A stretch of 64,000 nt of DNA. It comes from JBBIND01 sp037444075 (GTDB lineage: Bacteria; Acidobacteriota; Terriglobia; Bryobacterales; Bryobacteraceae). Shown here one piece after another: positions 33,181-42,800 of this stretch (the first letter of the stretch is position 1; every line of letters starts with the position of its first letter). Location of the stretch: positions 11,107 to 75,106 of the forward strand of contig JBBIND010000011.1 in NCBI GenBank assembly GCA_037444075.1, in the 5' to 3' direction. Made by a program: the position numbers and the translations under genes. Under the pieces are notes generated by a model. The model did no database searches. It was given only the letters and a program-made list of their open reading frames with translations, and was not told where the DNA came from.

Positions 33181-33795
33181 TCAAGCTTGGTTTTGCAGCA
33201 GTCTGGGGCGGGCAAATTCCAGGAGCTCCTGCTTCGGCACGCCTGGCTCGAAGCAGCGCCGGCAGCGGGCTTCATACATTCCCACCGCGCCGACGACAAT
33301 GAGATCATCGCTTTCCACCAGCCGCTGGGTGTGTTTCGCGGGGTTGCCGCAACGCATACAGATGGCCAGGGTTTTCGTGATGGACTCGGCCAGAGCCAGC
33401 AAATCTGGCATCGGGCTGAAAGGCCGCCCCATGTAGTCCGTGTCCAAGCCCGCCACGATGACCTGTTTGCCGCTATCAGCCAACTGGTTGGCCACTTCAA
33501 CCAGGCCGCGGCCCAGGAAATTGGACTCGTCCACGCCGACCACCTGCGTACGCCAGTCGAGTTTGCTCAAGATCTCCGCGGGATCCTTGACGACTTCGGA
33601 TTTCATCCGTACATCGCCGTGGGAGACGATTTCATCCACGGAATAGCGATGATCCAGGGACGGCTTGAAGACCTGGACGCGCCGGCGCGCTATCATGGCG
33701 CGCCGCAACCGGCGAATCAGTTCCTCGCTCTTGCCCGAAAACATCGGGCCGCAGATCACCTCTACCCATCCGGTGTTGCCGGCCATGAACTCCAT
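33181..33795 (-). CDS. tdk: Thymidine kinase
   Basis: The 204-residue protein has the type II thymidine kinase features: P-loop VICGPMFSGKSEEL (residues ~13-26), the catalytic-base motif read here as VVGVDESNFLGRG, IVAGLDTDYMGRPF (lasso/substrate region) and a zinc-binding set CMRCGNPAKHTQRL ... YEARCRRCFEP. It phosphorylates thymidine for dTTP salvage. The usual motif DEAQF reads DESNF, a conservative change. Two possible ATGs lie 9 bases apart (33795 and 33786). The gene is alone; the 175 bases up to the DUF5916 gene on the left-pointing strand hold no other gene. Confidence 0.94.
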   Translation of the reverse strand: MEFMAGNTGWVEVICGPMFSGKSEELIRRLRRAMIARRRVQVFKPSLDHRYSVDEIVSHGDVRMKSEVVKDPAEILSKLDWRTQVVGVDESNFLGRGLVEVANQLADSGKQVIVAGLDTDYMGRPFSPMPDLLALAESITKTLAICMRCGNPAKHTQRLVESDDLIVVGAVGMYEARCRRCFEPGVPKQELLEFARPRLLQNQA

Positions 33796-33970
33796 GAGGT
33801 CTATGATGCCACGGGAGCGGCAGTGGTGGTCACTTCACCTGGTTTGCGGGGAAGCGCGCCTTTGAGACGAGGCACACCCGCTACTCGCCCGAAACTGGCT
33901 CGAACTGTCCGGCTAGTGAAATGCCAGCGTGCGGATACGTTGCGCGTGAACTGCTGCGGCTTCTCTTGAA

Positions 33971-36235
33971 TCAGAAGCGCAACAGGTAGCTCAGCTTGAC
34001 GAAGAATTGCCTGCCAGTATTGAAGTTGGGCAGCGAAGTGCGTTGCAAGGCAGGATTCATGGACGGGTCAATCCGAAGGTTATCGTAGAGGTCCGTATAA
34101 CCGAAGTAGAGCGCCGTGCCTGGATTCGGCATGTATGTGAACAGCGCATCCAAACCCAGGCGTTTCGTCTTCTCCGTCTTTATCAGGGTGCCATTGGGCA
34201 GAACCGCGTTGTAGTCAGAAATCAGGCGCAGCGAGAGGCGCCGTGTGAACTGATAGTTCAACGTCGACCGGATAATGTGGTTGTCGAAGACGGTCGTCCC
34301 GGGCTGGGCAGCGGATAACCCGGATTGCGGGTTCGTCCGCAACCCACTGTAGAGGTAAGTTTTCTCGACGAGCAGGCGCGGGCCGGGACGCAGGATCAGC
34401 CCCGCGCTCCCCTGCCGCCGCGCGCCCAGAAATGGCCCCAGGTTCGGACCCGGCCGGAAGTTGATGCCTGTTCCTGTGAAATAAGCTCCTCTGGCCGTGA
34501 GCCACTTGTACCACTGGCTAATGAACTGCACTCCGCTGCCCTGGTGACGGAAGCCGGTGTTCTGGAACAACTCGAAAAACCTGGCGTGATAGAGGTTGAC
34601 CATGGTCGCCCGTGTGAGGCGGAGTTCGAATTTCGGGATCATGCTCCAGTCGCGGAGACGCCCTTGCCGGTCGTAATTGATCGACCCCGCAAGGTCCGGT
34701 CCAAAAATCACGACGGCGCTTTTTTCCGGGCGCCAGCGGTAACCCACAGTGTGGCTCGCCTCGCGGATGTCCAGGCGGTTGAAGAAACCGAGCTGCGAGC
34801 GGAAATCCGGGCTGCGGTCCCGGTACTGCGTCGAGGACACAAAGTGCCTGCCGTAGTGGCTCCACTCCGCGAAGTAGGCCGGACCCTTCAGCCGCCGGCC
34901 GTTCGCCTGGCGCGTGTCGCTGCTCATCGCCTGTCCGGTGAAGATCCAGTTGGACAGCGGTTGCAGGCGCACATCGACCGAATAGACGTGATTGTAGGTG
35001 GAGGCGAACTCTTGGCCAGCCGCCATCACGCCGATACTGGAGTTGCGGGAGTTTTTTCGAAAATCGCGCTGAACGCGGGCAACGCCCACAAGGGTTTCCC
35101 TGCCGTGCCAAGGGTGGCTGGGAGGCAGTCTTTCTCCGGCAGCGCGATCGTCGGCGAACAGCGCGCCGATCGTCCAATCCGCTATCTGCCCCGTGAGCCG
35201 TGCGCCGAGCCGCGGGTCGACAATGCGGCGCGAGAAGAGCACCTGTTCCGGCGTCGCAAAGTAGCTCGAGTTGTCCATGAAGAACGGGCGTTTTTCCGGG
35301 AAGTAGACTTCGTATCGCTGGTTGGTGGTGACTTGCGGCGTGTCGGACTCTACCTGGCTGAAGTCGGGGTTGAGCGCGAGGTCCAGCGTCAGGGAGTCCT
35401 TGAGCACAACCTTGGCGTCAAGTCCCGCACGCGATTCGGTGGCGGTGCGATGCCGCGGCAGCGCGCCCGGCGGCGTGTCCAGGAAACGTGACCGGGCGAA
35501 AAGTCCGTAAGGTATGAACTGCATGTTGCGCCCTGGCGAGATGTCCTCGAATCCTTCCAGGTCGCCGCCTTGCTGGGCGAAATCAGCCCTGCGGCTGCTG
35601 ACGTGAGGCCAGGTGGCCCACTCGCTGTTACGGACTATAAACCGGCCTAGCATCAGTCCCCATGTCTGCTGCTTTTTGTTCGGGAAGCGGATGCTCCTGA
35701 ACGGGATCACGGTCATGGCAATGTAGCCGTCTTCGGTGATCTTGGCGTCCGAATGCCACAGCGTATCCCAGGTGGAACTGCCCCCCTGGCCATCGGTGCT
35801 GGTGCCCTCCGCCTGCACCCCGTAAGGGTTGACGTTGAACCAGTACATGCGCCGGTGGTCGTGGAATGTGTCCAGGTTCACCATCGTGCGGTCGTCCGAC
35901 ATGATCTGGTCATGCTTGGCCAGGCGCGCCCGAATCAGCTTGGGGTCGTCTTTGCAGACGAAGACGACGTAGAGGTTCTTGTCGTCGTAGGAAAGATACG
36001 CCGTGGTTGGCTGGCTCACCGGAGCGCCGTCGCGGGGCCAATACTGGCGGAAATCGGTTACGGTGAGTTCCGCCTCACGCGGAGCACCATTCAGGAAGTC
36101 TGCGAGCAGGGGAGCACGACTGACCCGCGGGATCCGCAAAACCTTCATCTGCGTCTCGACTTCTGCGGCCTGAGCGTAGAGGATACTCTCTCCGCACAGG
36201 AGTAACAGGGACAGGCCTGCCAATACGCGCTTCAT
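33971..36235 (-). CDS. Second secreted CBM9-like / DUF5916 outer-membrane barrel protein
   Basis: A 754-residue protein with signal peptide (residues 1-21), a CBM9-like domain at ~35-220 (TTAYLSYDDKNLYVVFVCKD, DRTMVNLDTFHDHRRMYWF, GYIAMTVIPFRSIRF) and a DUF5916 barrel region (RYEVYFPEKRPFFMDNSSYF, then repeated beta strands) ending in an aromatic residue (FFVKLSYLLRF), as expected for an outer-membrane barrel. It shares layout with the protein at 15653-17812 but differs throughout, so the two are old paralogues. It follows the second VWFA gene by 161 bases on the same strand. Function is unknown; carbohydrate contact at the outer membrane is inferred. Confidence 0.82.
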   Translation of the reverse strand: MKRVLAGLSLLLLCGESILYAQAAEVETQMKVLRIPRVSRAPLLADFLNGAPREAELTVTDFRQYWPRDGAPVSQPTTAYLSYDDKNLYVVFVCKDDPKLIRARLAKHDQIMSDDRTMVNLDTFHDHRRMYWFNVNPYGVQAEGTSTDGQGGSSTWDTLWHSDAKITEDGYIAMTVIPFRSIRFPNKKQQTWGLMLGRFIVRNSEWATWPHVSSRRADFAQQGGDLEGFEDISPGRNMQFIPYGLFARSRFLDTPPGALPRHRTATESRAGLDAKVVLKDSLTLDLALNPDFSQVESDTPQVTTNQRYEVYFPEKRPFFMDNSSYFATPEQVLFSRRIVDPRLGARLTGQIADWTIGALFADDRAAGERLPPSHPWHGRETLVGVARVQRDFRKNSRNSSIGVMAAGQEFASTYNHVYSVDVRLQPLSNWIFTGQAMSSDTRQANGRRLKGPAYFAEWSHYGRHFVSSTQYRDRSPDFRSQLGFFNRLDIREASHTVGYRWRPEKSAVVIFGPDLAGSINYDRQGRLRDWSMIPKFELRLTRATMVNLYHARFFELFQNTGFRHQGSGVQFISQWYKWLTARGAYFTGTGINFRPGPNLGPFLGARRQGSAGLILRPGPRLLVEKTYLYSGLRTNPQSGLSAAQPGTTVFDNHIIRSTLNYQFTRRLSLRLISDYNAVLPNGTLIKTEKTKRLGLDALFTYMPNPGTALYFGYTDLYDNLRIDPSMNPALQRTSLPNFNTGRQFFVKLSYLLRF

Positions 36236-36396
36236 GTGTTGGCTTGGGGGCTACTGCAGTTGAGCCCGGCGCTATCGAAAACAGATCTGATTGTATCGTG
36301 GACTTCCCGGCAGCGCCAGCGTCCGGGCAATTCAGCACGCACCTGCGCAAGCACTGGCGGCGACCCGGCCGAAGGTGTACAGAAGGTGGGCCGCAG

Positions 36397-37467
36397 CTAC
36401 TGGGGTCGAGGAACGGCAGCTACCCAATAGCCCAGACGGGTGCGGATGGTCAACTCCGGACGGTTGACGATGACGCGGATGTGATGGAATCCGCCCTCGT
36501 CGAGGTTGTTCGGAGTGTAGCTGAGCAGGTAGTGGCTGTGCAGTTCTTCACCGATTTCCGAAATGGCCCGTTCGAGGCTGCGCTGCCCGATGAAGGAGTA
36601 CTCGCGTCCCCCCGTGTACTCAGTGAGAACTTCCACCGGGTTGTCAAAAAACACGGCCTTCACCTGCCGGAACATCTCGACCAGCAGGGGGATGAACATG
36701 GTCGCGCTTCCCTGGAGCCCGCTGAATTGGGCGGTGGTAGTGGGTGTCACCGGTGCGCCGGGCGGAAGCCTGCGGGCCGTAGCGGGAATAGGGTCCGGGC
36801 GCGGAGCCTCGGGCTTCCCAAGCAACGTAGTGACAGCCCGGTTGATGTTCACCGAGTAGATGATGACATTGTGAATCTCAGCCGCCAGAAGAGCTTCCCG
36901 TAATCTGCCTTCGCTGCCCATGTCTCGAGTTTCGGTGATGAGCAGGAGCACCCGGCGGTGGCTGGCCGGGCGGCGGCGCAAGCGGGTCACCGCATCAAAG
37001 ACGGTGTCCACCATGCGGCTGCTCATGCTGCCGGCGTTGATGGTCTCCAACGCCTTCTTGAGCCGGGCGCCGTCATTGGTGAAATCTTCGAGGAGGCGTA
37101 TGCGGTGGTCAAAGGCCATGATGGCGGCCTCGCCCTGTTCTCCTATCACAAGCTGCTCAATGAGCGGACCAATCTTACGGATAGCTGAGAGCAGCGGCTC
37201 CACGCGGCTGTTAGCCTGGACGGCAACCACCAGAGAGATTGGCACAAAGCTTACGTCGACGCGGATGTCCTGAGGTTTGTCGTTGTCGAGCAGCACGAAG
37301 TCCCTGGGTTCGAGCCCGCTGACATGACGCCCGTCAGAGTCGCGGACGGTTACCGGCGCGGTCACCACGTTGACCGTGGTGCGGAAGATCTGCTCTTCAG
37401 CCGGCTCCTGCGCAGACAGGGGGATCGAGAGAACGGCAAGCAACCAGCCGATGTAAAGTCGCATCAT
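36397..37467 (-). CDS. VWFA-related acidobacterial domain protein without metal-binding motif
   Basis: The 356-residue protein has a Sec signal (LYIGWLLAVLSIPLSAQ), the typical beta domain (VTVRDSDGRHVSGLEPRDF, VLLDNDKPQDIRVD), and a VWA-like fold (PISLVVAVQANSRVEPLL, AAIMAFDHRIRLLEDFT, RRVLLLITETRDMGSEG, YSVNINRAVT). The position of the metal-binding DxSxS reads QANSR, so it cannot bind a MIDAS metal in the usual way. The C-terminal part (LHSHYLLSYTPNNLDEGGFH ... RTRLGYW) is typical of the family. It starts 9 bases after the mog stop, so it is probably co-transcribed with the molybdenum cofactor genes. Role unknown, likely periplasmic. Confidence 0.85.
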   Translation of the reverse strand: MMRLYIGWLLAVLSIPLSAQEPAEEQIFRTTVNVVTAPVTVRDSDGRHVSGLEPRDFVLLDNDKPQDIRVDVSFVPISLVVAVQANSRVEPLLSAIRKIGPLIEQLVIGEQGEAAIMAFDHRIRLLEDFTNDGARLKKALETINAGSMSSRMVDTVFDAVTRLRRRPASHRRVLLLITETRDMGSEGRLREALLAAEIHNVIIYSVNINRAVTTLLGKPEAPRPDPIPATARRLPPGAPVTPTTTAQFSGLQGSATMFIPLLVEMFRQVKAVFFDNPVEVLTEYTGGREYSFIGQRSLERAISEIGEELHSHYLLSYTPNNLDEGGFHHIRVIVNRPELTIRTRLGYWVAAVPRPQ

Positions 37468-37476
37468 TGCCTCTCC

Positions 37477-37995
37477 TTATCGATGCTCAGGCCGCGGTTC
37501 AGGTTCCGTCTCTTCCGGGTGTGCGGTATGGCCGCGCAGCAGGTCCAGAATATGGGGGACCAACCCGGCGACCGCATTCAGCGATTGAACGGCGCCTTTG
37601 GGCGACCCAGGCAGGTTGACGATCAACACACCCCCTCGCGTGCCCGCGATGCCACGTGAGAGCGCCGCCAGCGGAGTATGGGCGAGCCCTTGCGAACGCA
37701 TCAACTCCGCCAAACCTGGCACCTCACGCTCGATAATGGCCTTGGTCGCTTCCGGCGTCACGTCGCGCGCCGCAACTCCCGTGCCGCCGGTGGTAAAGAT
37801 GGCTGAAACTTCAGTGCCGTCGGCCAGTGTGGCCAGCCGTTGGGATATGAGGTCAGCCTCATCGGGCAGAGTCTCCAAGGCCGCTACCTTCCAACCGAGT
37901 TGCTCGAGCCGCTCACGTACAGCCGGTCCGCTGCGGTCCTGCCGCCTGCCGGCCGTGACCGAATCGCTGATGGTCAGCACGGCAGCCTGAATCAT
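37477..37995 (-). CDS. Molybdenum cofactor biosynthesis protein, MogA/MoaB type
   Basis: The 172-residue protein has the MoCF-binding fold: AVLTISDSVTAGRRQDRSGP at the N-terminus, AIFTTGGTGVAARDVTPEA in the centre, and LSRGIAGTRGGVLIVNLPGSPKGA towards the end. Mog adenylylates molybdopterin before MoeA inserts molybdate; MoaB is its close relative and some genomes use it in the same step. The ATG overlaps the moaC stop by 4 bases. The C-terminal ~20 residues are Pro/Glu-rich and unconserved. Cytoplasmic. Confidence 0.9.
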   Translation of the reverse strand: MIQAAVLTISDSVTAGRRQDRSGPAVRERLEQLGWKVAALETLPDEADLISQRLATLADGTEVSAIFTTGGTGVAARDVTPEATKAIIEREVPGLAELMRSQGLAHTPLAALSRGIAGTRGGVLIVNLPGSPKGAVQSLNAVAGLVPHILDLLRGHTAHPEETEPEPRPEHR

Positions 37996-38462
37996 CGGCT
38001 CCTCCGCTTGTAGGTTCCGCTCTTGCCGCCGGTTTTTTCCAGGAGCCGCACTCCGGTGATTTCGATGGATTTGTCGAGCGCCTTCACCATGTCATAAACA
38101 GTCAGCGCGGCTACGGTGGCGGCGGTGAGTGCCTCCATCTCAACGCCGGTCTGGCCGGTGGTGGAAACGCTACTGCGTACACGCACGCCGCGCGCCTGCA
38201 CCAGCACTTCGACGTCCGCGTGCGTGAGGGCCAGCGGATGGCACATGGGGATCAGCTCGGCGGTGCGTTTGGCCGCCGCGATGCCGGCAATGCGCGCCAC
38301 CTCCAGAGGGTTCCCCTTGGGATTCGAGGGCAGTTGCTTGAGCACCGCCGGACGGATGTGCACGAAGGCCTCAGCGCGGGCGGCGCGGGCGGTGTGCGGT
38401 TTGTCCGAGACGTCCACCATGCGCGCTCTGCCCGCTTCGTCGTAGTGAGAAAGGGGGCTCAT
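37992..38462 (-). CDS. moaC: Cyclic pyranopterin monophosphate synthase
   Basis: The 156-residue protein is full length for MoaC. It shows ARMVDVSDKPHTARAARAEA, GIAAAKRTAELIPMCHPLAL (the conserved Cys-His region), TTGQTGVEMEALTAATVAAL and a C-terminal TGVRLLEKTGGKSGTY. MoaC converts the GTP-derived 3',8-cyclo intermediate made by MoaA into cyclic pyranopterin monophosphate. It overlaps moeA by 4 bases upstream and mog by 4 bases downstream, forming a tightly coupled operon. moaA is not in the window. Confidence 0.96.
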   Translation of the reverse strand: MSPLSHYDEAGRARMVDVSDKPHTARAARAEAFVHIRPAVLKQLPSNPKGNPLEVARIAGIAAAKRTAELIPMCHPLALTHADVEVLVQARGVRVRSSVSTTGQTGVEMEALTAATVAALTVYDMVKALDKSIEITGVRLLEKTGGKSGTYKRRSR

Positions 38463-39658
38463 TTTGGCAGCACCTCAATCCATTCTCCTGCCTTCCAGCA
38501 TTCCCGGTCCGCATCGGCGACGAGGTAGACATTGGAATGCGCCTGGGCGCTTACGTCGCTGCTGCCGCTCCAGCGGAGCGGTGTGACCTCCAAACCCTCG
38601 CTCGCGAGGCGGGCGGGCAGAAATCGGGTCAGCCCGGGCTTGTGAGCGAAATCCTGAGTCAGGCGCGCGCGCGATAAGGGGAACGTCACTTGCTCCTGTC
38701 CGGCGAGCAGTTCGAGTGCCGCGCGGGCGAACATTTCGAAGGTCACCATGGTGGAGACAGGATTTCCCGGCAGGCCGAAGAAGAACGTGCCCTGCGCCCG
38801 GCCAAAGACCAGCGGCTGTCCTGGTTGTATGAGAACACGGTCGAAGTAGAACTCGGCGCCGGCTTCGGCGAGGGCAGCCTCGACGACGTCGTACTTGCCC
38901 GCCGAAACCCCGCCCGAGAGCAACATGAGGTCGTGGCGAAGCCCCTGTTCAATCAGTTCCCTGGTGGCTGAGGCATCGTCGGCGGCGATGGGCAGAATGT
39001 CGGGTTCTCCGCCGGCTCTGGCCACTTGAACCGCCAAAGAGTGGGCGTTGGAGTTGCGCACCTGGTAATCGAGCGGAGTGGCGCTCAATCGTACGACTTC
39101 GTCGCCTGTGGGGATGATGGCGACGCGCGGCTTGGCATACACTGACACTCGTTCTTGCCCGACCGTAGCCAGCACCGCGATTCCCGCGTAGTCCAGCCGA
39201 ACGCCCCGCTCCAGGAGCCTGTCGCCCCGGCGCGCCTCGCAGCCTTGCGCGTTGATGAACTCGCCGGGCGCGGGCAGGCGTTCAGTCGCCATGCGCCTGC
39301 CGTTGCGGCTGGTGTGCTCCACCATCACGACCTGATCCGCGCCTCCGGGAACTGGCGCGCCCGTCATGATCTCAACCGCCTGGCGCACACCGATCTCACC
39401 CTCGTAGCGCGCGCCGGCGCGCACCTCGCCGGCGATTTCGAATTCACCAGGGAGGTCGGCGGAGCGCACGGCAAAGCCGTCTCGAATGGAGCGCGCGGTC
39501 GGCGGATAGTCCCTGTCCGCGACAATGTGCGCGGCCAAGACGCGCCCGGAGGCAGAGAGAAGGTCCACTTCCTCCGGAGGCGGTGGGGCGCAGCCTCGGA
39601 CTGCCTTCATGACGCAGTCCCGGGCCTGCCGAAATGTCAAAGGGGGCACAGAAGTCAT
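38459..39658 (-). CDS. moeA: Molybdopterin molybdotransferase
   Basis: The 399-residue protein matches MoeA: YPPTARSIRDGFAVRS, the GAPVPGGADQVVMVE stretch, RVAIIPTGDEVV, LLSGGVSAGKYDVVEAAL and the GLPGNPVSTMVTFEMFARA region. MoeA inserts molybdate into adenylylated molybdopterin. The ATG at 39658 (MTSVPPLTFRQARD) is chosen; a longer in-frame extension to 39766 is rich in Pro/Arg/Cys and runs into the hairpin region. It is the first gene of moeA-moaC-mog and is preceded by a strong hairpin that isolates it from the TonB-type gene. Confidence 0.95.
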   Translation of the reverse strand: MTSVPPLTFRQARDCVMKAVRGCAPPPPEEVDLLSASGRVLAAHIVADRDYPPTARSIRDGFAVRSADLPGEFEIAGEVRAGARYEGEIGVRQAVEIMTGAPVPGGADQVVMVEHTSRNGRRMATERLPAPGEFINAQGCEARRGDRLLERGVRLDYAGIAVLATVGQERVSVYAKPRVAIIPTGDEVVRLSATPLDYQVRNSNAHSLAVQVARAGGEPDILPIAADDASATRELIEQGLRHDLMLLSGGVSAGKYDVVEAALAEAGAEFYFDRVLIQPGQPLVFGRAQGTFFFGLPGNPVSTMVTFEMFARAALELLAGQEQVTFPLSRARLTQDFAHKPGLTRFLPARLASEGLEVTPLRWSGSSDVSAQAHSNVYLVADADRECWKAGEWIEVLPK

Positions 39659-39761
39659 TGTAACAACTCGGTTCCCGCAGACTGCCGCGCCGCAAGTCCG
39701 TAGGTGTGGGCTTCGGCAGCACGGGTTTCTGGCGGGCGGTCTGGTCCGGGAGCCAAAAGCA

Positions 39762-39795
39762 GCCACGGCCAGACACCGTGGCGTCTGGCCGTGGC
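39762..39795 (-). terminator. Strong hairpin after the second TonB-type receptor gene
   Basis: Positions 39762-39774 and 39783-39795 are perfect 13-base inverted repeats with an 8-base loop, starting 43 bases past the receptor stop and ahead of moeA on the same strand. No T-run follows. Confidence 0.75.
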
Positions 39796-39837
39796 CGTTG
39801 TGACAGGTTACTTCCTAACTTACTAAGGCACCTGCGA

Positions 39838-42800
39838 TTACCAGTTCAGCCGCAGGCCGAACTGTAACGCGCGGGCGCCGTTGCCGGACACCTGCGCGTC
39901 GATGATGCCGGAACCCGCGCTCGGCGTCTTCGGGATGCCGGGCATGTTGAACACGTTGAAGAAGTCGATGTTCAAGCGGAACGCCACGCGCTCTTTCACC
40001 GGTATCACTTTGAACAGTGAGGCATTCTGAAACCAGCTGTAGAGCCCCGATGCGAACTGGTTTCTCCATGGGTTCAGGTTGGTGTTCAAAGTAGTCCTTT
40101 GAAGAGTCCCGTTCTTGAGCGGCACCCAGACGGTGTTGCTGTCGTAGAACGGGAACATGGGGTCGGACGAACTGCCGCCGTTGGCCGGGATGGGAATCAG
40201 TGGCGTGTGCGCCGGCTTGTAATTCGCCGGCACTCCCATGACGCCATTGGGCCTTCCGGTTACCGGATCGACGCTGTTGATACGGTTGGCCGGGATGTAG
40301 CCGTTATAGTAGAGATAGCCGTCCATGCAGACGCCGCTCCGGCAATCCTGCACTTTGTACTTGGTGCCGTAGATCTCCACCGGGTTCGGGAAAACCCAGT
40401 TGGTGCTGGGCAAAGCCCACCAGGTGCTGGTCATCGAGCCCTGGCCTGCGAGTTGCCAGCCGCCAATGACGCGGCCCAGGACCGGTCCCGCGTTGCTGGC
40501 AAAACGCTTGCCGCGGCCAAACGGCAGATCCACGATGAAGTTCCAGTTGTAGCGGTGCTGGGGGATGTCCGTATCGCGGCGATAGAAGAGGAATCTCGCT
40601 CTGGCGTTGAGGTCTTCCGGAACAGCGCCGGGCAGATAGATGTTGCTGGAGGGCAGAATGTCGTCCGACCAGCCATTGCCGCCAGCCTTCAGGCTGTTGC
40701 TCATGACGTAAAAGAACTGGAAGCCGTAGCCCTTCGCATAGCGCCTCTGGATTTCCAGTTGGATGTTCTGGGAGTTGGACCATCCGGTTCTTTGATACTC
40801 CTCGATTTCACCGAACATGGTGTTTTCAAAAGGACGCGTGGCCGTACCCGCGTAAATGCCGGTGGGGCGGGCAACGCCCTGCGTGGTGAACCAGACATAA
40901 TCGTTCGGTGACTGGTTGTAGGAGTAGTACATGTCCAGCCGGGCGCCGTGGGTGCCCACGTAGCCCGCCCGCACCACCGTGTTGTCCATGATTTCCCGCT
41001 CGATGGTGAAGTTCCACTGGTGCGCGCGCGTGGTCGGCTGGTGAGGATTGAAGTAGCTGGTCAGGAACCCGCCCCGGCTGATGCCGCCGGGGTTGTTCAG
41101 GTCAAGCAGGTCACGGCTGTTCACGCCGGCGACGAACCGCGGTACTGCCCGCATGCCATAATTGGGCAGCAAGTCCGGCGTCTGCGCCGAGTTAGACATC
41201 ATGAGAGTGAAGCGGGCGGTGGTTGGCGGGTTCTGCCGCATGCGCGCGTTAAACGCACGCAACGGCATCGGGTAGCCGAACAGAGCATATCCTCCCCGGA
41301 CAACCAGCGGACGGGCAGCGTCGCTCATCTTGTAGGCGAAGCCCGCGCGCGGTCCGAAGTCCCACTTGTTGAGGTGGATCAGGTTGTCCGGAAGCCCGGC
41401 TTCCTTGGGGGTGATGAACTTCACGCCCATTCCCTCGAAGATCCTTACGATCGAGGGCATTGTGGCCCCGATCTTGTACATGCGCTCCCAGTCGGCGCCG
41501 TTCACGATGGACTTGGTCTTGGGGTCAAAGCCGGTCAGAAAATTATCAGCTTCCCGGATGGGCGTGTACATTTCCCAGCGCAAGCCGTAGTTGAGCGTCA
41601 GCCGCTGGTTCAGCTTGAAGTTGTCCTGGAAGTACAGGGCGAACTCCTGGGCATGCATCCGGTACCACTTGCGGACAAACTGCGCCGAGTAGCTGTTGAT
41701 GGTTCCCAGGAATAGATCAGCGGACTGGTGCCCGGTGAACGGAACGGAAGAATACGTGGTGCCGGACGCCGGATCGTAGAGAGCGGTGTGGTGGTTGTTG
41801 AAGGAGTGGGCGCCCTGCACCTGCTGCTGGTCGGGGAGGATGTCCAGTTTCTCGTACCGGTGGCGCCCGCCGAACTGAAACTCGTGCCGCCCGTGGATCT
41901 TGGTGAAGTTCTGGTCGATGTTGTAAATGTGGATGATGCTGTTGCGGCGGTTCGCTGCCGTGATGTACTCCATCCCCACGCCGGTGCTGGTGATATTGGG
42001 GAACCCGTATTCGTTAAAAGGATTCGGCAATCCCAGCGTATCTGCCCATTTCTTGTCATCGCCCACGTTGCGGAAGTCCAGGTCCTCCACGCCGACGTTG
42101 AAGATGGTTTCGCCGAAGAAGGTTGGCGAGAAAGTACGCGTCCAGGAGGCGACGCCGGTGTTATTGCGGATCGGGCGGAAGACTCCGTTGGCGGACATAT
42201 CCAGTGTTGTCGGGGAGTTGTTGTTGCCGGATTGGGCGTATGTGTCGCGCACTCCGTGCGTGTAACGGAAGAACAACTGATCGCGGTCCGACAGCCTGTG
42301 GTCCACGCGCGTCGTCATGGTCCATTCCATACGGTTGTTGGGCGCCTGGTACCAATAGTTGTTGGCGAGCAGCGGATTGACGTCAGAGAACGTCGGCTCC
42401 GGGGTCACGCTGTAGAGGTACTTCGCCAGCGGGCTCTGCCGCTGCATGGGAATCCGGTTGCCGACGTACGGGACGCGGCTCCACCGGGCGTCCGTGCTCC
42501 AGGGGTCATAGATGGTGAAACGCCGGCCGGTGCCGTCCACCAGGCCGCTGAAGTCTCCCTGCCGCATGGCCATGGTAGGCAGCCGGGCTCCCCGGGTCAC
42601 AGCTGTCCGGCTGCGGAAGGCTTCATAGGAATGGAAGAAAAAGGTGCTGTTGCGGCCGTCGTAGATTTTCGGAAGATAAACCGGTCCGCCCGCGGAACCG
42701 CCGAATTCGTTTCTGACCAGGTGAGACGGGCGGGTCCACAAGTCCTGCCTCTGGCGGGCCACGCCGAAGCCCAGGTTGTTGTTGCGCACGATCTCAAACA

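Noticed and set aside
33796..33970. Plus-strand frame running opposite tdk and into the gap
   Set aside because: It is an antisense frame of tdk that continues into non-coding sequence; it has no motif and no ribosome binding site.
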